From Actinoplanes subtropicus (GTDB lineage: Bacteria > Actinomycetota > Actinomycetes > Mycobacteriales > Micromonosporaceae), in the NCBI RefSeq assembly GCF_000721705.1, contig NZ_JOJL01000026.1:124001-188000 (forward strand): a DNA stretch of 64,000 nucleotides, in the 5' to 3' direction. Under the pieces are notes generated by a model that searched no databases, was not told where the DNA came from, and worked only from the letters and a program-made list of their open reading frames with translations. Positions 1-8,064 of this stretch are shown here, in pieces. The stretch's first letter is position 1. Each line of letters begins with the position of its first letter. A program made the translations under genes and the position numbers.

Positions 1-202
1 GCTCGACGTAGGTGGCGTCGGCGAACTCCGGGTCGGTCATGATCGTGGCCGGGTTGGAGTTGACCAGCGAGACGCGCAGCCCCTCGGCCCGCAGCACCCG
101 GCACGCCTGGGTGCCGGAGTAGTCGAACTCGCAGGCCTGCCCGATGACGATCGGCCCGGAGCCGATCACCATCACGTGCTTGAGATCTTCACGCTTCGGC
201 AT
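1..202 (-). CDS. carB: carbamoyl-phosphate synthase large subunit, N-terminal part
   Basis: CarB makes carbamoyl phosphate from bicarbonate, two ATP and the ammonia delivered by CarA, feeding pyrimidine and arginine synthesis. Only the first 67 residues lie in the window; the gene runs off the left edge. The visible part has the CarB hallmarks [19 protein letters not shown] and [10 protein letters not shown] at the start of the first ATP-grasp half. The ATG at 202 lies 6 nt after the carA stop, so it is co-transcribed as the last visible gene of the pyr operon. Identification is secure; nothing can be said of its C-terminal allosteric domain. Confidence 0.95.
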   Translation of the reverse strand, partial: MPKREDLKHVMVIGSGPIVIGQACEFDYSGTQACRVLRAEGLRVSLVNSNPATIMTDPEFADATYVE

Positions 203-208
203 GAGGCG

Positions 209-1348
209 TCAGCCCTTCTTTTCCACGAGCTCGACACTGGGCTTGCCACTTCGTTCCACAAGCTCCACGAAGCGGTCGAAGAGGTAGTCCGCGTCGTGCG
301 GACCGGCCGCGGCCTCGGGGTGGTACTGGACGGTGAACGCGGGCACGTCCAGGCCCCGCAGCCCTTCGACCACGTTGTCGTTGAGGCAGACGTGCGACAC
401 CTCGACGCCGCCGAACTCGGTGTCGATAACCGTGTTGAGCGGGGCGTCGACGGCGAAGCCATGGTTGTGCGAGGTGACCTCGACCTTGCCGGTGGTCCGG
501 TCGAACACCGGCTGGTTGATGCCGCGGTGGCCGTAGCCCAGCTTGTACGTGCCGAAGCCGAGCGCCCGCCCCAGGATCTGGCTGCCGAAGCAGATGCCGA
601 ACAGTGGCTTGCGGATCCGCATCACCTCGCGGGCCAGCGCGACCGGCCCGTCGGCGGTGGCGGGGTCGCCCGGGCCCGGCGAGAAGAACACGGCGTCGGG
701 TCCGACCGCCAGCAGGTCCTCGATCGACGAGCTCGCCGGGAAGATGTGCGTGGTCACGCCGCGCACGGCCAGCCGCCGGGCAACGTTGCGCTTGATCCCC
801 AGGTCGAGCGCCGCGACGGTGTACCGGTGCTCCCCGGCCGCCGAAACCGTGTATTTGTCCGGAGTAGACACCTCAGCCGAGAGGTCGGCGCCGAGCATTT
901 GCGGCGAATTGCGCACCTTTTCGAGCAGCGAAGTGGGGTCAAGATCCACGCTCGACACTCCCACCCGCATCGCGCCTCGAGACCGCAGGTGCCGGGTCAG
1001 CGCCCGAGTGTCCACCCCACTGATCCCGACGACCCCCTCGGCGCCAAGCCGTTCGCCAAGATCACCCGTGGATCGCCAATTCGACGGACGACGAGCCGGA
1101 TCCCGTACGACATATCCGGCAACCCAGATTTTGTCGGATTCGTCGTCTTCATCGTTGACGCCGGTGTTCCCGATCATCGGGGCGGTCTGCACCACGACCT
1201 GCCGGTGATACGACGGGTCGGTCAGCGTTTCCTGGTACCCGGTCATCCCGGTGGTGAACACGGCCTCGCCGAACGTCTCCCCCACGGCGCCATAAGCGTC
1301 GCCGTAGAACGTCCGGCCATCCTCCAGCACGAGGATCGCTTTGCTCAT
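209..1348 (-). CDS. carA: carbamoyl-phosphate synthase small (glutaminase) subunit
   Basis: CarA hydrolyses glutamine and passes ammonia to CarB. The 379-residue product begins [18 protein letters not shown]. The N-terminal half has [20 protein letters not shown]. The C-terminal class I amidotransferase half has the nucleophile in [14 protein letters not shown] and the His/Glu pair in [11 protein letters not shown]. The cysteine loop reads GICFGSQ rather than the common GICLGHQ, which I understand to be usual for actinobacterial CarA. The start ATG overlaps the pyrC stop (ATGA), implying translational coupling. Length is normal for the family. An upstream in-frame extension exists but lies inside pyrC and is not needed. 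Confidence 0.96.
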   Translation of the reverse strand: MSKAILVLEDGRTFYGDAYGAVGETFGEAVFTTGMTGYQETLTDPSYHRQVVVQTAPMIGNTGVNDEDDESDKIWVAGYVVRDPARRPSNWRSTGDLGERLGAEGVVGISGVDTRALTRHLRSRGAMRVGVSSVDLDPTSLLEKVRNSPQMLGADLSAEVSTPDKYTVSAAGEHRYTVAALDLGIKRNVARRLAVRGVTTHIFPASSSIEDLLAVGPDAVFFSPGPGDPATADGPVALAREVMRIRKPLFGICFGSQILGRALGFGTYKLGYGHRGINQPVFDRTTGKVEVTSHNHGFAVDAPLNTVIDTEFGGVEVSHVCLNDNVVEGLRGLDVPAFTVQYHPEAAAGPHDADYLFDRFVELVERSGKPSVELVEKKG

Positions 1349-2610
1349 TTCACAGCCTTCCCGTCGAGGACCGTCGGCTCTCCCCGGAGGAAGGTCGCCA
1401 CGATGCGACCCGGCAGGGTGGTGCCCGAGTACGGCGTATTGCGGCTGCGGCTCGCCAGCTCGGCCGGGTCGACGACCCGGCGGGCGGACGGGTCCACCAG
1501 CGTGAGGTTGGCCGGCGAGCCGACCGCGAGGTCGGTGCCGTGCCCGGCCAGCCGGGCGATCCGGGCCGGCGTGCGGGACATCCGGTCGGCGATCAGATCC
1601 CAGCGATCGCCGAGGACGCTGAGCACGATCGAGAGCGCGGTCTCCAGCCCGAGCATGCCGGGCCGGGCGTACGCCCACTCGCATTCCTTGTCCTCCACCG
1701 CGTGCGGCGCGTGATCGGTGGCGACCACGTCGATCACGCCCTCGACGAGCGCCTCGCGCAGGGCGGCGACGTCCCCGGCCGTACGCAATGGGGGGTTGAC
1801 CTTGAAAACCGGGTCGTAGGAGGCGGCCAGCTCATCGGTCAGCAGCAGGTGATGGGGGGTGACCTCGGCGGTGACCAGGACGCCGCGGGCCTTGGCCTGG
1901 CGCAGCACCTCGACCGAGCCGGCCGTGGAGACGTGACAGACGTGCAGGCGGCTGCCCACGTGCTCGGCGAGCAGCACGTCCCGGGCGATGATCGCCTCCT
2001 CGGCGACGGCCGGCCAGCCGGTCAGGCCCAGCCGGGTGCTGACCTCGCCCTCGTGCATCTGCGCGCCCTCGGTGAGCCGCGGCTCCTCGGCGTGCTGGGC
2101 GATGATGCCGTCGAACGCCTTCACATACTCCAGGGCGCGGCGCATGAGGCGCGGGTCGGCGACGCAGAAGCCGTCGTCCGAGAAGATCCGCACGTTCGCC
2201 GCGCTGGTGGCCATCGCGCCCAGCTCGGCGAGCTGCTTGCCGGCCAGCCCGACGGTGACCGCGCCGATCGGCTGCACGTCCACCAGCCCGGCCTCCCGGC
2301 CCAGGCGCCAGACCTGCTCGACCACGCCGGCGGTGTCGGCGACCGGCGACGTATTCGCCATCGCGCAGACGGCGGTGTAGCCACCCAGGGCGGCGGCGCG
2401 AGAACCGGTCTCCACGGTCTCGGCGTCCTCCCGGCCGGGCTCGCGCAGGTGGGTGTGCAGGTCGACCAGCCCCGGCAGAGCGACCAGACCCGCCGCGTCG
2501 ATCTCCTCCAGCGCGCCCGACCTGTCGGAAGAAATCACACCGTCGCGGATGATCAGGTCGGTCGGCGAACCCCCCACGACGGAGACGCCCTTGAGCAGAT
2601 ATGCGGTCAT
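1345..2610 (-). CDS. pyrC: dihydroorotase
   Basis: This 421-residue amidohydrolase interconverts carbamoyl-aspartate and dihydroorotate, the third pyrimidine step. Metal ligands are visible in order: [14 protein letters not shown] near residue 52, a histidine in the CHVST stretch, [10 protein letters not shown], and the Asp in [13 protein letters not shown]. This is the long PyrC class found next to pyrB in Gram-positive bacteria. Its ATG overlaps the pyrB stop and its stop overlaps the carA ATG, so the three genes are coupled. No truncation or missing ligand was seen. Confidence 0.96.
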   Translation of the reverse strand: MTAYLLKGVSVVGGSPTDLIIRDGVISSDRSGALEEIDAAGLVALPGLVDLHTHLREPGREDAETVETGSRAAALGGYTAVCAMANTSPVADTAGVVEQVWRLGREAGLVDVQPIGAVTVGLAGKQLAELGAMATSAANVRIFSDDGFCVADPRLMRRALEYVKAFDGIIAQHAEEPRLTEGAQMHEGEVSTRLGLTGWPAVAEEAIIARDVLLAEHVGSRLHVCHVSTAGSVEVLRQAKARGVLVTAEVTPHHLLLTDELAASYDPVFKVNPPLRTAGDVAALREALVEGVIDVVATDHAPHAVEDKECEWAYARPGMLGLETALSIVLSVLGDRWDLIADRMSRTPARIARLAGHGTDLAVGSPANLTLVDPSARRVVDPAELASRSRNTPYSGTTLPGRIVATFLRGEPTVLDGKAVK

Positions 2611-3656
2611 GCCTTGCCCCCCAGCAGCAGATAGAGAACCGCCATGCGGGCGCTGACCCCATTGGCGACCTGTTCGACGATCGTGGAACGGGACGAATCC
2701 GCCACCTCGGGCGCGATCTCCATGCCCCGGTTCATCGGGCCCGGGTGCATGACGATCGCGTGCTCGGGCAGCTTGCGCATGCGCGCGACATCGAGGCCGT
2801 AGCGCCGGCTGTACTCCCGCGCGGAGGGAAAGTACGAATCCTGCATGCGCTCGGTCTGCACCCGCAGCATCATCACGACGTCCATCACGGGCAGGACGCT
2901 ATCGAGGTCGTACGACACTTTCGTGATCGCCGCCGGTGAGAAGGCACTCGGTTTGCCGTCGTCCGCGGGGTTTGCGGACGCCGGCAAACCGAGTGCCTTC
3001 TCACCGGTTACCAGGCGATCACCGCGGAGCGAAGCGGAGCCCGCCAGCTCAGTCGGCGAGAGCGCCGCCGCGATGTCCACCGGAATCAGCGTCGGCGGCC
3101 CCACCAGAGTGATCTCCGCGCCGAGCGTGGTCAGCAGCAGCACATTCGACCGGGCGACGCGGCTGTGCAGCACATCGCCGACGATCGCCACCTTGAGACC
3201 GTCCAAACGACCAAGGCGAGACCTCATCGTGTACGCGTCGAGCAGGGCCTGCGTGGGGTGCTCGTGCGTGCCGTCGCCCGCGTTGATCACCGAGCCGTCC
3301 ACCCACGAGGCGAGCCGGTGCGGCGCGCCCGAGGCGGAGTGCCGGATCACCACCGCGTCCGCGCCCATCGCCTGCAGCGTGAGAGCGGTGTCCTTCAGGC
3401 TCTCACCCTTCGAGACGCTGGAGCCCTTCGCGGAAAAGTTGATGACGTCCGCCGAGAGCCGCTTCGCCGCCGCCTCGAACGAGATCCGGGTGCGCGTCGA
3501 GTCCTCGTAGAAGAGGTTCACCACGGTCCGCCCGCGCAGCGTCGGCAGCTTCTTCACCTCGCGGCCGGCGAGCGCGGCCATCTCCGCGGCGGTGTCCAGG
3601 ATCAGGGTGGCGGTGGCCGCGTCCAGGTCGGCGGCCGATCGCAGATGCTTGATCAC
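2607..3656 (-). CDS. pyrB: aspartate carbamoyltransferase with an in-frame insert
   Basis: PyrB condenses carbamoyl phosphate and aspartate. Family motifs are intact: [13 protein letters not shown] (carbamoyl-phosphate loop), [18 protein letters not shown] and [15 protein letters not shown]. The GTG start overlaps the pyrR stop (GTGA). At 349 residues it is roughly 30-40 longer than the usual 305-325. The excess maps to an insert between [10 protein letters not shown] and [11 protein letters not shown], where relatives have only a short linker. The insert is encoded by a near-perfect palindrome at 2933-3007. It sits between conserved blocks in the second (aspartate) domain and ATCase motifs are preserved, so the enzyme is probably active. 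Confidence 0.95.
   Translation of the reverse strand: MIKHLRSAADLDAATATLILDTAAEMAALAGREVKKLPTLRGRTVVNLFYEDSTRTRISFEAAAKRLSADVINFSAKGSSVSKGESLKDTALTLQAMGADAVVIRHSASGAPHRLASWVDGSVINAGDGTHEHPTQALLDAYTMRSRLGRLDGLKVAIVGDVLHSRVARSNVLLLTTLGAEITLVGPPTLIPVDIAAALSPTELAGSASLRGDRLVTGEKALGLPASANPADDGKPSAFSPAAITKVSYDLDSVLPVMDVVMMLRVQTERMQDSYFPSAREYSRRYGLDVARMRKLPEHAIVMHPGPMNRGMEIAPEVADSSRSTIVEQVANGVSARMAVLYLLLGGKA
2933..3007. repeat. 75-bp palindrome inside the pyrB coding sequence
   Basis: Positions 2933-2958 are the exact reverse complement of 2982-3007 (26 bp). The inner 7 bp 2960-2966 and 2974-2980 also pair, leaving one mismatch (2959/2981) and a 7-nt loop at 2967-2973. The total hairpin is 34-bp arms over 75 bp. 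It keeps the pyrB frame open and encodes the stretch [20 protein letters not shown] and following residues. No second copy was noticed in the window. Confidence 0.93.
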
Positions 3657-4216
3657 TTGTCGTCTCCCCCGGTCAGCTTGACCTCGTCCGACCCGTCGGT
3701 CTCGGTCAGCGAGACCCGTACGCTCTCGGTCAGCGCGGTCGGGATGTTCTTGCCCACGTAGTCGGCGCGGATCGGCAGCTCCCGGTGCCCGCGGTCGACC
3801 AGGACGGCGAGCTGCACGGAGCTCGGCCGGCCGACGTCGTTCAGCGCGTCCAGCGCGGCCCGCACCGTACGGCCGGAGAAGAGCACGTCGTCGACCAGAA
3901 TCACGCGACGCCCGTCGATGCCCCCGCCGGGCAGCTCGGTCTTGCCGAGGGCCCGGGTGGCGTGCAGGCGGAGATCGTCGCGGTAGAGCGTGATGTCGAG
4001 CGCGCCGACCGGCACGTCGATGCCCTCGAAGGCGTGAATCCGGGCGGCCAGCCGCTGCGCGAGCGGCACGCCCCGGGTGGGAATCCCGAGAAGCACGGTG
4101 CCGGTGGCGCCCGACGTCTTCTCGAGGATCTGATGAGCGATCCGGTCGACGACCCGATGCAGGTCGGACCCGGTCAAAATGATCTTGGTGCTCGTGTCTG
4201 CGCGCGGCGAAGCCAC
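3653..4216 (-). CDS. pyrR: bifunctional pyr operon regulator / uracil phosphoribosyltransferase
   Basis: PyrR binds pyr mRNA in response to UMP/UTP and can salvage uracil with PRPP. The 187-residue protein has the PRPP-binding loop [21 protein letters not shown], plus [16 protein letters not shown] and YRDDL, as in the family. A longer open frame exists upstream. The GTG at 4216 is chosen because a GGAGG (complement of 4223-4227) sits 6 nt before it and the product then matches usual PyrR length. It heads the pyr operon and overlaps pyrB by 4 nt. Actinobacterial PyrR is known to act by translational repression at its own leader, and a candidate target is visible at 4231-4248. Confidence 0.95.
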   Translation of the reverse strand: MASPRADTSTKIILTGSDLHRVVDRIAHQILEKTSGATGTVLLGIPTRGVPLAQRLAARIHAFEGIDVPVGALDITLYRDDLRLHATRALGKTELPGGGIDGRRVILVDDVLFSGRTVRAALDALNDVGRPSSVQLAVLVDRGHRELPIRADYVGKNIPTALTESVRVSLTETDGSDEVKLTGGDDK

Positions 4217-4230
4217 GGCGGACCTCCTTC

Positions 4231-4248
4231 CCCGCCTCACGGGACGGG
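4231..4248 (-). promoter_or_regulatory. candidate PyrR-binding hairpin in the pyr leader
   Basis: Read on the minus strand, a 4-bp stem CCCG/CGGG closes the loop UCCCGUGAGG. The loop fits the PyrR-binding consensus UCCNGNRAGG described for Bacillus and mycobacterial leaders. The pyrR Shine-Dalgarno begins a few nt downstream. A competing helix GGCGG/CCGCC (4232-4236 with 4217-4221) would place the Shine-Dalgarno in its loop and uses part of the same bases. The short stem makes this a candidate only. Confidence 0.55.
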
Positions 4249-4450
4249 TCGTTAAAGGACGTCGAACGGGAGCCCTCCACGGAAGGCTTGCCCCGATGGC
4301 TGACGCTACGTTACCAGCGGACGGACCGTTGACCATGGTGACGTGGCTGACCCTGAGCGCCGCAGCTCACGGTATCGGCCGGACGGACGAATCCGACAGT
4401 TCACCCGTGGGACGCACGACTCATCGGTAACCAGCACTTGACCGGCGGAC

Positions 4451-4478
4451 TCACACTGCGTACCGTCACGCTCCGTAG
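4451..4478 (+). promoter_or_regulatory. candidate BldD operator (two adjacent boxes)
   Basis: The published BldD consensus core is TNACNC(A/T)GNGTNA. TCACACTGCGTAC at 4451-4463 matches 8 of 9 fixed positions. TCACGCTCCGTAG at 4466-4478 matches 7 of 9. They lie 49-76 nt upstream of the bldD ATG, where autoregulation by BldD is known in Streptomyces. The same 310-nt intergenic region (4217-4526) holds the divergent pyr promoter, which I could not place. Nothing else was seen in that gap. Confidence 0.5.
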
Positions 4479-4526
4479 CGATCGCGGAGGAGAACCCTCC
4501 GGGCCAGCACAGTGGGAGTGTTCCGA

Positions 4527-5015
4527 ATGCCGTCTGAGTACGCCAAGTCGTTGGGTGCCCGCCTGCGCTCCATCCGCCAGCAGCAGGGCCTGTCTCTGCA
4601 GGGCGTGGAAGAGAAGTCGAACGGACGGTGGAAGGCCGTCGTGGTGGGCTCGTACGAGCGTGGTGACCGCGCGGTCACCGTGTCCCGCCTCGCCGAACTG
4701 GCCGACTTCTACCGCGTGCCCGTCTCGGAACTGCTGCCCGACGGCAGCGGCGTCCGCCTCGAGGCCACCAACAAGATCGTGCTCGACCTGGAGAAGCTGT
4801 ACGACACCACGGGCGAGGACCTCGCGTACGTCGCGCGGTACGCCCGGGCGATCCAGCAGCAGCGCGGCGACTACAACGGCCGCGTGCTCTCCATCCGGGC
4901 CGATGACCTGCGCGCGCTCGCCATCGTTTACGACATCTCTCCGTCGGGGCTCATCGAGCGCCTTACGGAGCAGGGTGTCCTGGTGGCGGACCCGCGCGCG
5001 TTCTTCGCCAGCTGA
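4527..5015 (+). CDS. bldD: developmental master regulator BldD
   Basis: BldD dimerises on c-di-GMP and represses sporulation genes during vegetative growth. The 162-residue product closely follows Streptomyces BldD from memory. An N-terminal XRE-type HTH occupies about residues 8-62, with conserved GRWKAVVVGSYERGDRAVTV. The C-terminal c-di-GMP domain carries the signature RGD (113-115)-X8-RADD (124-127). The published Streptomyces signature is RGD-X8-RQDD, so Gln is Ala here while Arg and both Asp are kept. The ATG at 4527 follows GGGAG and matches the homologue start; a slightly longer start at 4512 is unnecessary. A terminator follows directly. Confidence 0.96.
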   Translation: MPSEYAKSLGARLRSIRQQQGLSLQGVEEKSNGRWKAVVVGSYERGDRAVTVSRLAELADFYRVPVSELLPDGSGVRLEATNKIVLDLEKLYDTTGEDLAYVARYARAIQQQRGDYNGRVLSIRADDLRALAIVYDISPSGLIERLTEQGVLVADPRAFFAS

Positions 5016-5038
5016 GTTTCAGTCCATCCCCTCGCGTC

Positions 5039-5068
5039 AAAAGGCCCGCGGTAGGTTCGCGGGCCTTT
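5039..5068 (+). terminator. intrinsic terminator after bldD
   Basis: The arms AAAGGCCCGCG and CGCGGGCCTTT pair around a 7-nt loop 25 nt after the bldD stop, followed by a short T-containing tract. Geometry is typical of a Rho-independent terminator. Confidence 0.85.
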
Positions 5069-5334
5069 GGCATATCCGGGGCCTGGACGGCCGCCACGCG
5101 CCGTCACGGGGTTGTCCGCCGGTTGAAGCGCTCTACATCACCGATCGTGCCGGAGACCGGAGCGACCTCAACAGGGCCGCCCGTTTTCGCACATGAAGCG
5201 AACACGTCGGACATTTCTGGGGTGGAAAAACCCTGGGGCGCTGCCCCAGATCCCGGCCACGCTCAGAGATCAGCCTGGCGTGCTTGTTGCGGTGGGGTGG
5301 GGTGATCTCCTCGCGGCGGCAACCGCACGGAATC

Positions 5335-5387
5335 AGAGCAGGTGGAGGGACGCAACCAAACACCGGTTGCGTCCCTCCACCTGCTCT
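5335..5387. repeat. 23-bp perfect inverted repeat in the bldD-nusB gap
   Basis: Positions 5335-5357 and 5365-5387 are exact reverse complements around a 7-nt loop. It lies in the 453-nt gap between bldD and nusB. That gap also holds the two terminators listed and a small CTGGGGC/GCCCCAG hairpin at 5233-5249, and no convincing gene. It could be a bidirectional terminator, though an independent one exists on each side. Confidence 0.85.
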
Positions 5388-5429
5388 TGAAGGGTTTGCG
5401 TGATGGGAGGGGCGGGGCGGGGTACAACC

Positions 5430-5457
5430 AAGCCGCCCGGGGAGAACCGGGCGGCTT
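5430..5457 (-). terminator. terminator after nusB
   Basis: An 11-bp stem AAGCCGCCCGG/CCGGGCGGCTT with a 6-nt loop lies 12 nt past the nusB stop on the minus strand, followed by a weak T-rich tract. It probably ends the aro-efp-nusB transcript. Confidence 0.7.
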
Positions 5458-5468
5458 CGCGGGAAGTG

Positions 5469-5903
5469 CTAGCGGGTGGCGAACTCCGAGATGCGGCCGA
5501 GGATGCCGTTCAGGAAGCGGGGGCTGTCGTCGGTCGACATCTGCTTGGCCAGCTCGACTGCCTCGGTGATGGCTACCGGGTCGTCGATCTCGGGGACGTA
5601 GAGCAGTTCGAAGACCGCGATCCTGGCCAGGTTGCGGTCGATCACGGGCATGCGCTCCAGCGTCCAGCCCTCGGCGTAGCTGGCGATCAGCTCGTCGATC
5701 CGGTCCAGGTTCTTCGCCACACCCTCGACCAGGCTGATCGCGTAGTCCATGTGGTCGGGACGTGGCTTCTCGATGCGGTCCAGGTAGACCCGCAGCACCT
5801 CGCTCGGCGGCAGGTCGCGCAGGTCGGCCTCGTAGAGGACGTCGAGCGCCCGTTTGCGCGCCTTGCGGCGCGCGGGCATCTGCGTCTTGGGGGCCTCGGC
5901 CAT
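5469..5903 (-). CDS. nusB: transcription antitermination factor NusB
   Basis: NusB binds boxA RNA with NusE/S10 during rRNA transcription antitermination. The 144-residue product has the all-helical family pattern: RRKARKRALDVLYEADLR at the start, then NLARIAVFELLYVPEID, ITEAVELAKQMSTDDSPRF and NGILGRIS near the end. It starts 2 nt after the efp stop, the usual actinobacterial efp-nusB pairing. Length is normal. It is the last gene before a terminator hairpin. Confidence 0.94.
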   Translation of the reverse strand: MAEAPKTQMPARRKARKRALDVLYEADLRDLPPSEVLRVYLDRIEKPRPDHMDYAISLVEGVAKNLDRIDELIASYAEGWTLERMPVIDRNLARIAVFELLYVPEIDDPVAITEAVELAKQMSTDDSPRFLNGILGRISEFATR

Positions 5904-5905
5904 TG

Positions 5906-6463
5906 TCAGGAACGACCGAGGTAGCGGCCGTCGCGGGTGTCGACCTTGATCTTCTCGCCGGTGGTGATGAAGAGCGGGACGTTGACCGTGGCGCCGGTCT
6001 CGACGGTGGCCGGCTTGGTGCCGCCGGTCGAGCGGTCGCCCTGCAGGCCCGGCTCGGTGTAGGTGACCTCGAGGAAAACGCTGGTCGGGAGCTCGATGTA
6101 GAGCGGGACGCCCTCGTGCGTGGCGACCGTGGCCTCGGCCTCGGGGAGCAGGTAGTTCGCGTTCTCGCCGACCGTGCCGGCGGGGACCGTGATCTGGTCG
6201 AAGGTGTCCAGGTCCATGAAGACGAAGTCGCCCGCGTCCTGGTAGAGGTACTGCATCGTGCGCTTGTCGACGGTGGCGGTGTCGACCTTCGTGCCGGCGT
6301 TGAACGTCTTGTCGACGACCTTGCCGGAGAGCACGTTCTTCAGCGTGGTGCGCACGAACGCCCCACCCTTACCCGGCTTCACGTGCTGGAACTCCACGAC
6401 GGACCACAGATCGCCGTCGAGGTTGAGCACCAGGCCGTTCTTCAGGTCGTTCGTGGTAGCCAT
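5906..6463 (-). CDS. efp: translation elongation factor P
   Basis: EF-P relieves ribosome stalling at polyproline. The 185-residue protein shows the three-domain family sequence, beginning [20 protein letters not shown]. The domain I loop tip is KPGKGGAF with the target lysine at residue 32, and the C-terminal signature ends [14 protein letters not shown]. The open frame extends upstream, but the ATG at 6463 gives the standard N-terminus. The proteome includes a 1704-residue Pro-rich neighbour (19079-24193), a type of protein for which EF-P matters, though that link is only an inference. Confidence 0.96.
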   Translation of the reverse strand: MATTNDLKNGLVLNLDGDLWSVVEFQHVKPGKGGAFVRTTLKNVLSGKVVDKTFNAGTKVDTATVDKRTMQYLYQDAGDFVFMDLDTFDQITVPAGTVGENANYLLPEAEATVATHEGVPLYIELPTSVFLEVTYTEPGLQGDRSTGGTKPATVETGATVNVPLFITTGEKIKVDTRDGRYLGRS

Positions 6464-6513
6464 TGCCTGCCTTATCAAGTTCGTATTCGGTGACCGAACG
6501 AGTCTACCGGCGG

Positions 6514-6948
6514 CTACCTTGCGTCGCCCACCTGGGCCAAGTGCTCCAGCGCCAGGCGGTAACCGTCCACGCCCAGGCCCGCGATCACGCCGGTCGCCAC
6601 ACCCGTGATGACCGATTTGTGGCGGAATTCCTCGCGCTTGTGGATGTTCGAGATGTGCACCTCGATCAGGCGGCCGCCGAGCAGCGCGCACGCGTCCCGG
6701 ATCGCGATGTTGTAGTGCGTCCAGCCGCCGGGGTTGAGCACCACGTCGGCGCCCTCGTCGACCGCCTCGTGCAGCCAGCAGATCATCTCGTACTCGGCGT
6801 CGGTCTGCCGCACCCGCACCTCGAGGTCGAGCCGCTTCGCCGCGTCCTGGCAGATCTGCACCAGGTCGGCGTAGGTGGCCGAGCCGTAGATGTGCGGCTC
6901 CCGGGTGCCGAGCCGCCCGATGTTCGGCCCGTTCAGCACGTAGATCAT
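6514..6948 (-). CDS. aroQ: type II 3-dehydroquinate dehydratase
   Basis: Dehydrates 3-dehydroquinate to 3-dehydroshikimate, shikimate step 3. The 144-residue product has [17 protein letters not shown] with the catalytic Arg (16) and Tyr (21). It also has [16 protein letters not shown] and the catalytic His within [17 protein letters not shown]. The start ATG overlaps the aroB stop (ATGA), so aroB and aroQ are coupled. The long open frame extending upstream is aroB in another frame. Only 50 nt separate it from efp. Confidence 0.95.
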   Translation of the reverse strand: MIYVLNGPNIGRLGTREPHIYGSATYADLVQICQDAAKRLDLEVRVRQTDAEYEMICWLHEAVDEGADVVLNPGGWTHYNIAIRDACALLGGRLIEVHISNIHKREEFRHKSVITGVATGVIAGLGVDGYRLALEHLAQVGDAR

Positions 6949-7994
6949 TTCGCTACCTCCGCGTAGGCCTCGCGCAGCATCTCCTCGTCGGGGCCGGTCA
7001 GGATGCCCGGCTTCGCCAGGCCGTCCAGGACCACGAACCGCAAGGTGTCCGCCCGCGCCTTCTTGTCGACGCGCATCGCGCTGAGCAGGTCGTTCCAAGC
7101 CTCTTGCGGGTACGCCGTGGGCAGCCCCGTCATCTCCAGGACCGCCCGGTGCCGGCGCGCGGTCGCGTCGTCCAGCCGGCCGGACAAGCGGGACAGCTCG
7201 GCCGCGAAGACGAGCCCGACCGAGATCGCGTGGCCGTGCTTCCAGGTGTACTTCTCGCGCTTCTCGATCGCGTGCCCGAGGGTGTGCCCATAGTTGAGGA
7301 TCTCGCGCAGCCCGGACTCCTCGAGGTCGACGCTGACCACCTCGGCCTTGACCCGGACGGCCCGCTCGACCAGCTCGGGCAGGTTTTCCGGCTCTTGCTG
7401 CTCGACCAGCTCCAGGATCCGCGGGTCGGCGATGAACCCGCATTTGATCACCTCGGCCAGGCCGGCGGTCAGGTCGTCGGCGGGCAGCGTGCCGAGCGCG
7501 TCGAGGTCGCAGATCACCCCGGCCGGCGGGTGGAACGCGCCGACCAGGTTCTTGCCGGCCGCGACGTTCACCCCGGTCTTGCCGCCGACCGACGCGTCGA
7601 CCATGCCGAGCAGCGACGTCGACACCGGCACCCAGCGCACCCCGCGCAGCCAGCAGGCGGCGACATAGCCGGCCAGGTCGGTGACCGCACCCCCGCCGAC
7701 GCCGACCACCACATCGGTCCGGGTGAACCCGGCCGCGCCCAGCTCGTCCCAGCAGCGGGCGGCGACCTCGACGGTCTTGCCGCGCTCGGCGTCGGGCACC
7801 TCGACCGGCGTCACCCGCGCGGACAGCGCGCCGGCGATCCGCTCGGCCCGCTCCCGCAGCGGCGCCGAGTAGAGCACCGCGACCCGCGCCGCGCCGTCGA
7901 CCAGCCCCGGCAGCTCGCCGGACAGGCCGCGGCCGACCAGCACGTCGTACGGCCGATCGCCACCCACGTGTATGCGCGTCACCACGGACGACAC
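6945..7994 (-). CDS. aroB: 3-dehydroquinate synthase
   Basis: Converts DAHP to 3-dehydroquinate with NAD and a divalent metal. The 349-residue sequence has the NAD-binding [17 protein letters not shown], the substrate loop [27 protein letters not shown] and the metal-binding [12 protein letters not shown] with the following KHGHAISVG. It starts at the promoter region shared with the divergent RHH/Clp_N gene. In many actinobacteria aroB directly follows aroK. Here 1.7 kb of unrelated DNA separates them, so aroB-aroQ-efp-nusB must have their own promoter. Confidence 0.95.
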   Translation of the reverse strand: MSSVVTRIHVGGDRPYDVLVGRGLSGELPGLVDGAARVAVLYSAPLRERAERIAGALSARVTPVEVPDAERGKTVEVAARCWDELGAAGFTRTDVVVGVGGGAVTDLAGYVAACWLRGVRWVPVSTSLLGMVDASVGGKTGVNVAAGKNLVGAFHPPAGVICDLDALGTLPADDLTAGLAEVIKCGFIADPRILELVEQQEPENLPELVERAVRVKAEVVSVDLEESGLREILNYGHTLGHAIEKREKYTWKHGHAISVGLVFAAELSRLSGRLDDATARRHRAVLEMTGLPTAYPQEAWNDLLSAMRVDKKARADTLRFVVLDGLAKPGILTGPDEEMLREAYAEVAK

Positions 7995-8023
7995 CCTATC
8001 GGCGCGCGTCGCGAGCGGCGTTG

Positions 8024-8056
8024 GGGTTATATCTTCGTACCCCCATAAGGGTTATA
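8024..8056 (+). promoter_or_regulatory. direct-repeat operator candidate before the RHH/Clp_N gene
   Basis: GGGTTATA occurs at 8024-8031 and again at 8049-8056, a 25-bp period. The second copy lies within the palindromic octamer GTTATAAC (8051-8058), just upstream of the ATG at 8065. This is one of the few AT-rich spots in the area, it lies in the 70-bp aroB/RHH intergenic region, and it could serve the promoters of both genes. A ribbon-helix-helix product binding such repeats is an inference. Confidence 0.45.
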
Positions 8057-8064
8057 ACTGCTCC

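Noticed and set aside
5233..5249. CTGGGGC/GCCCCAG hairpin as a riboswitch or terminator
   Set aside because: Only a 7-bp stem, no T-run and no gene directly served; too little evidence.
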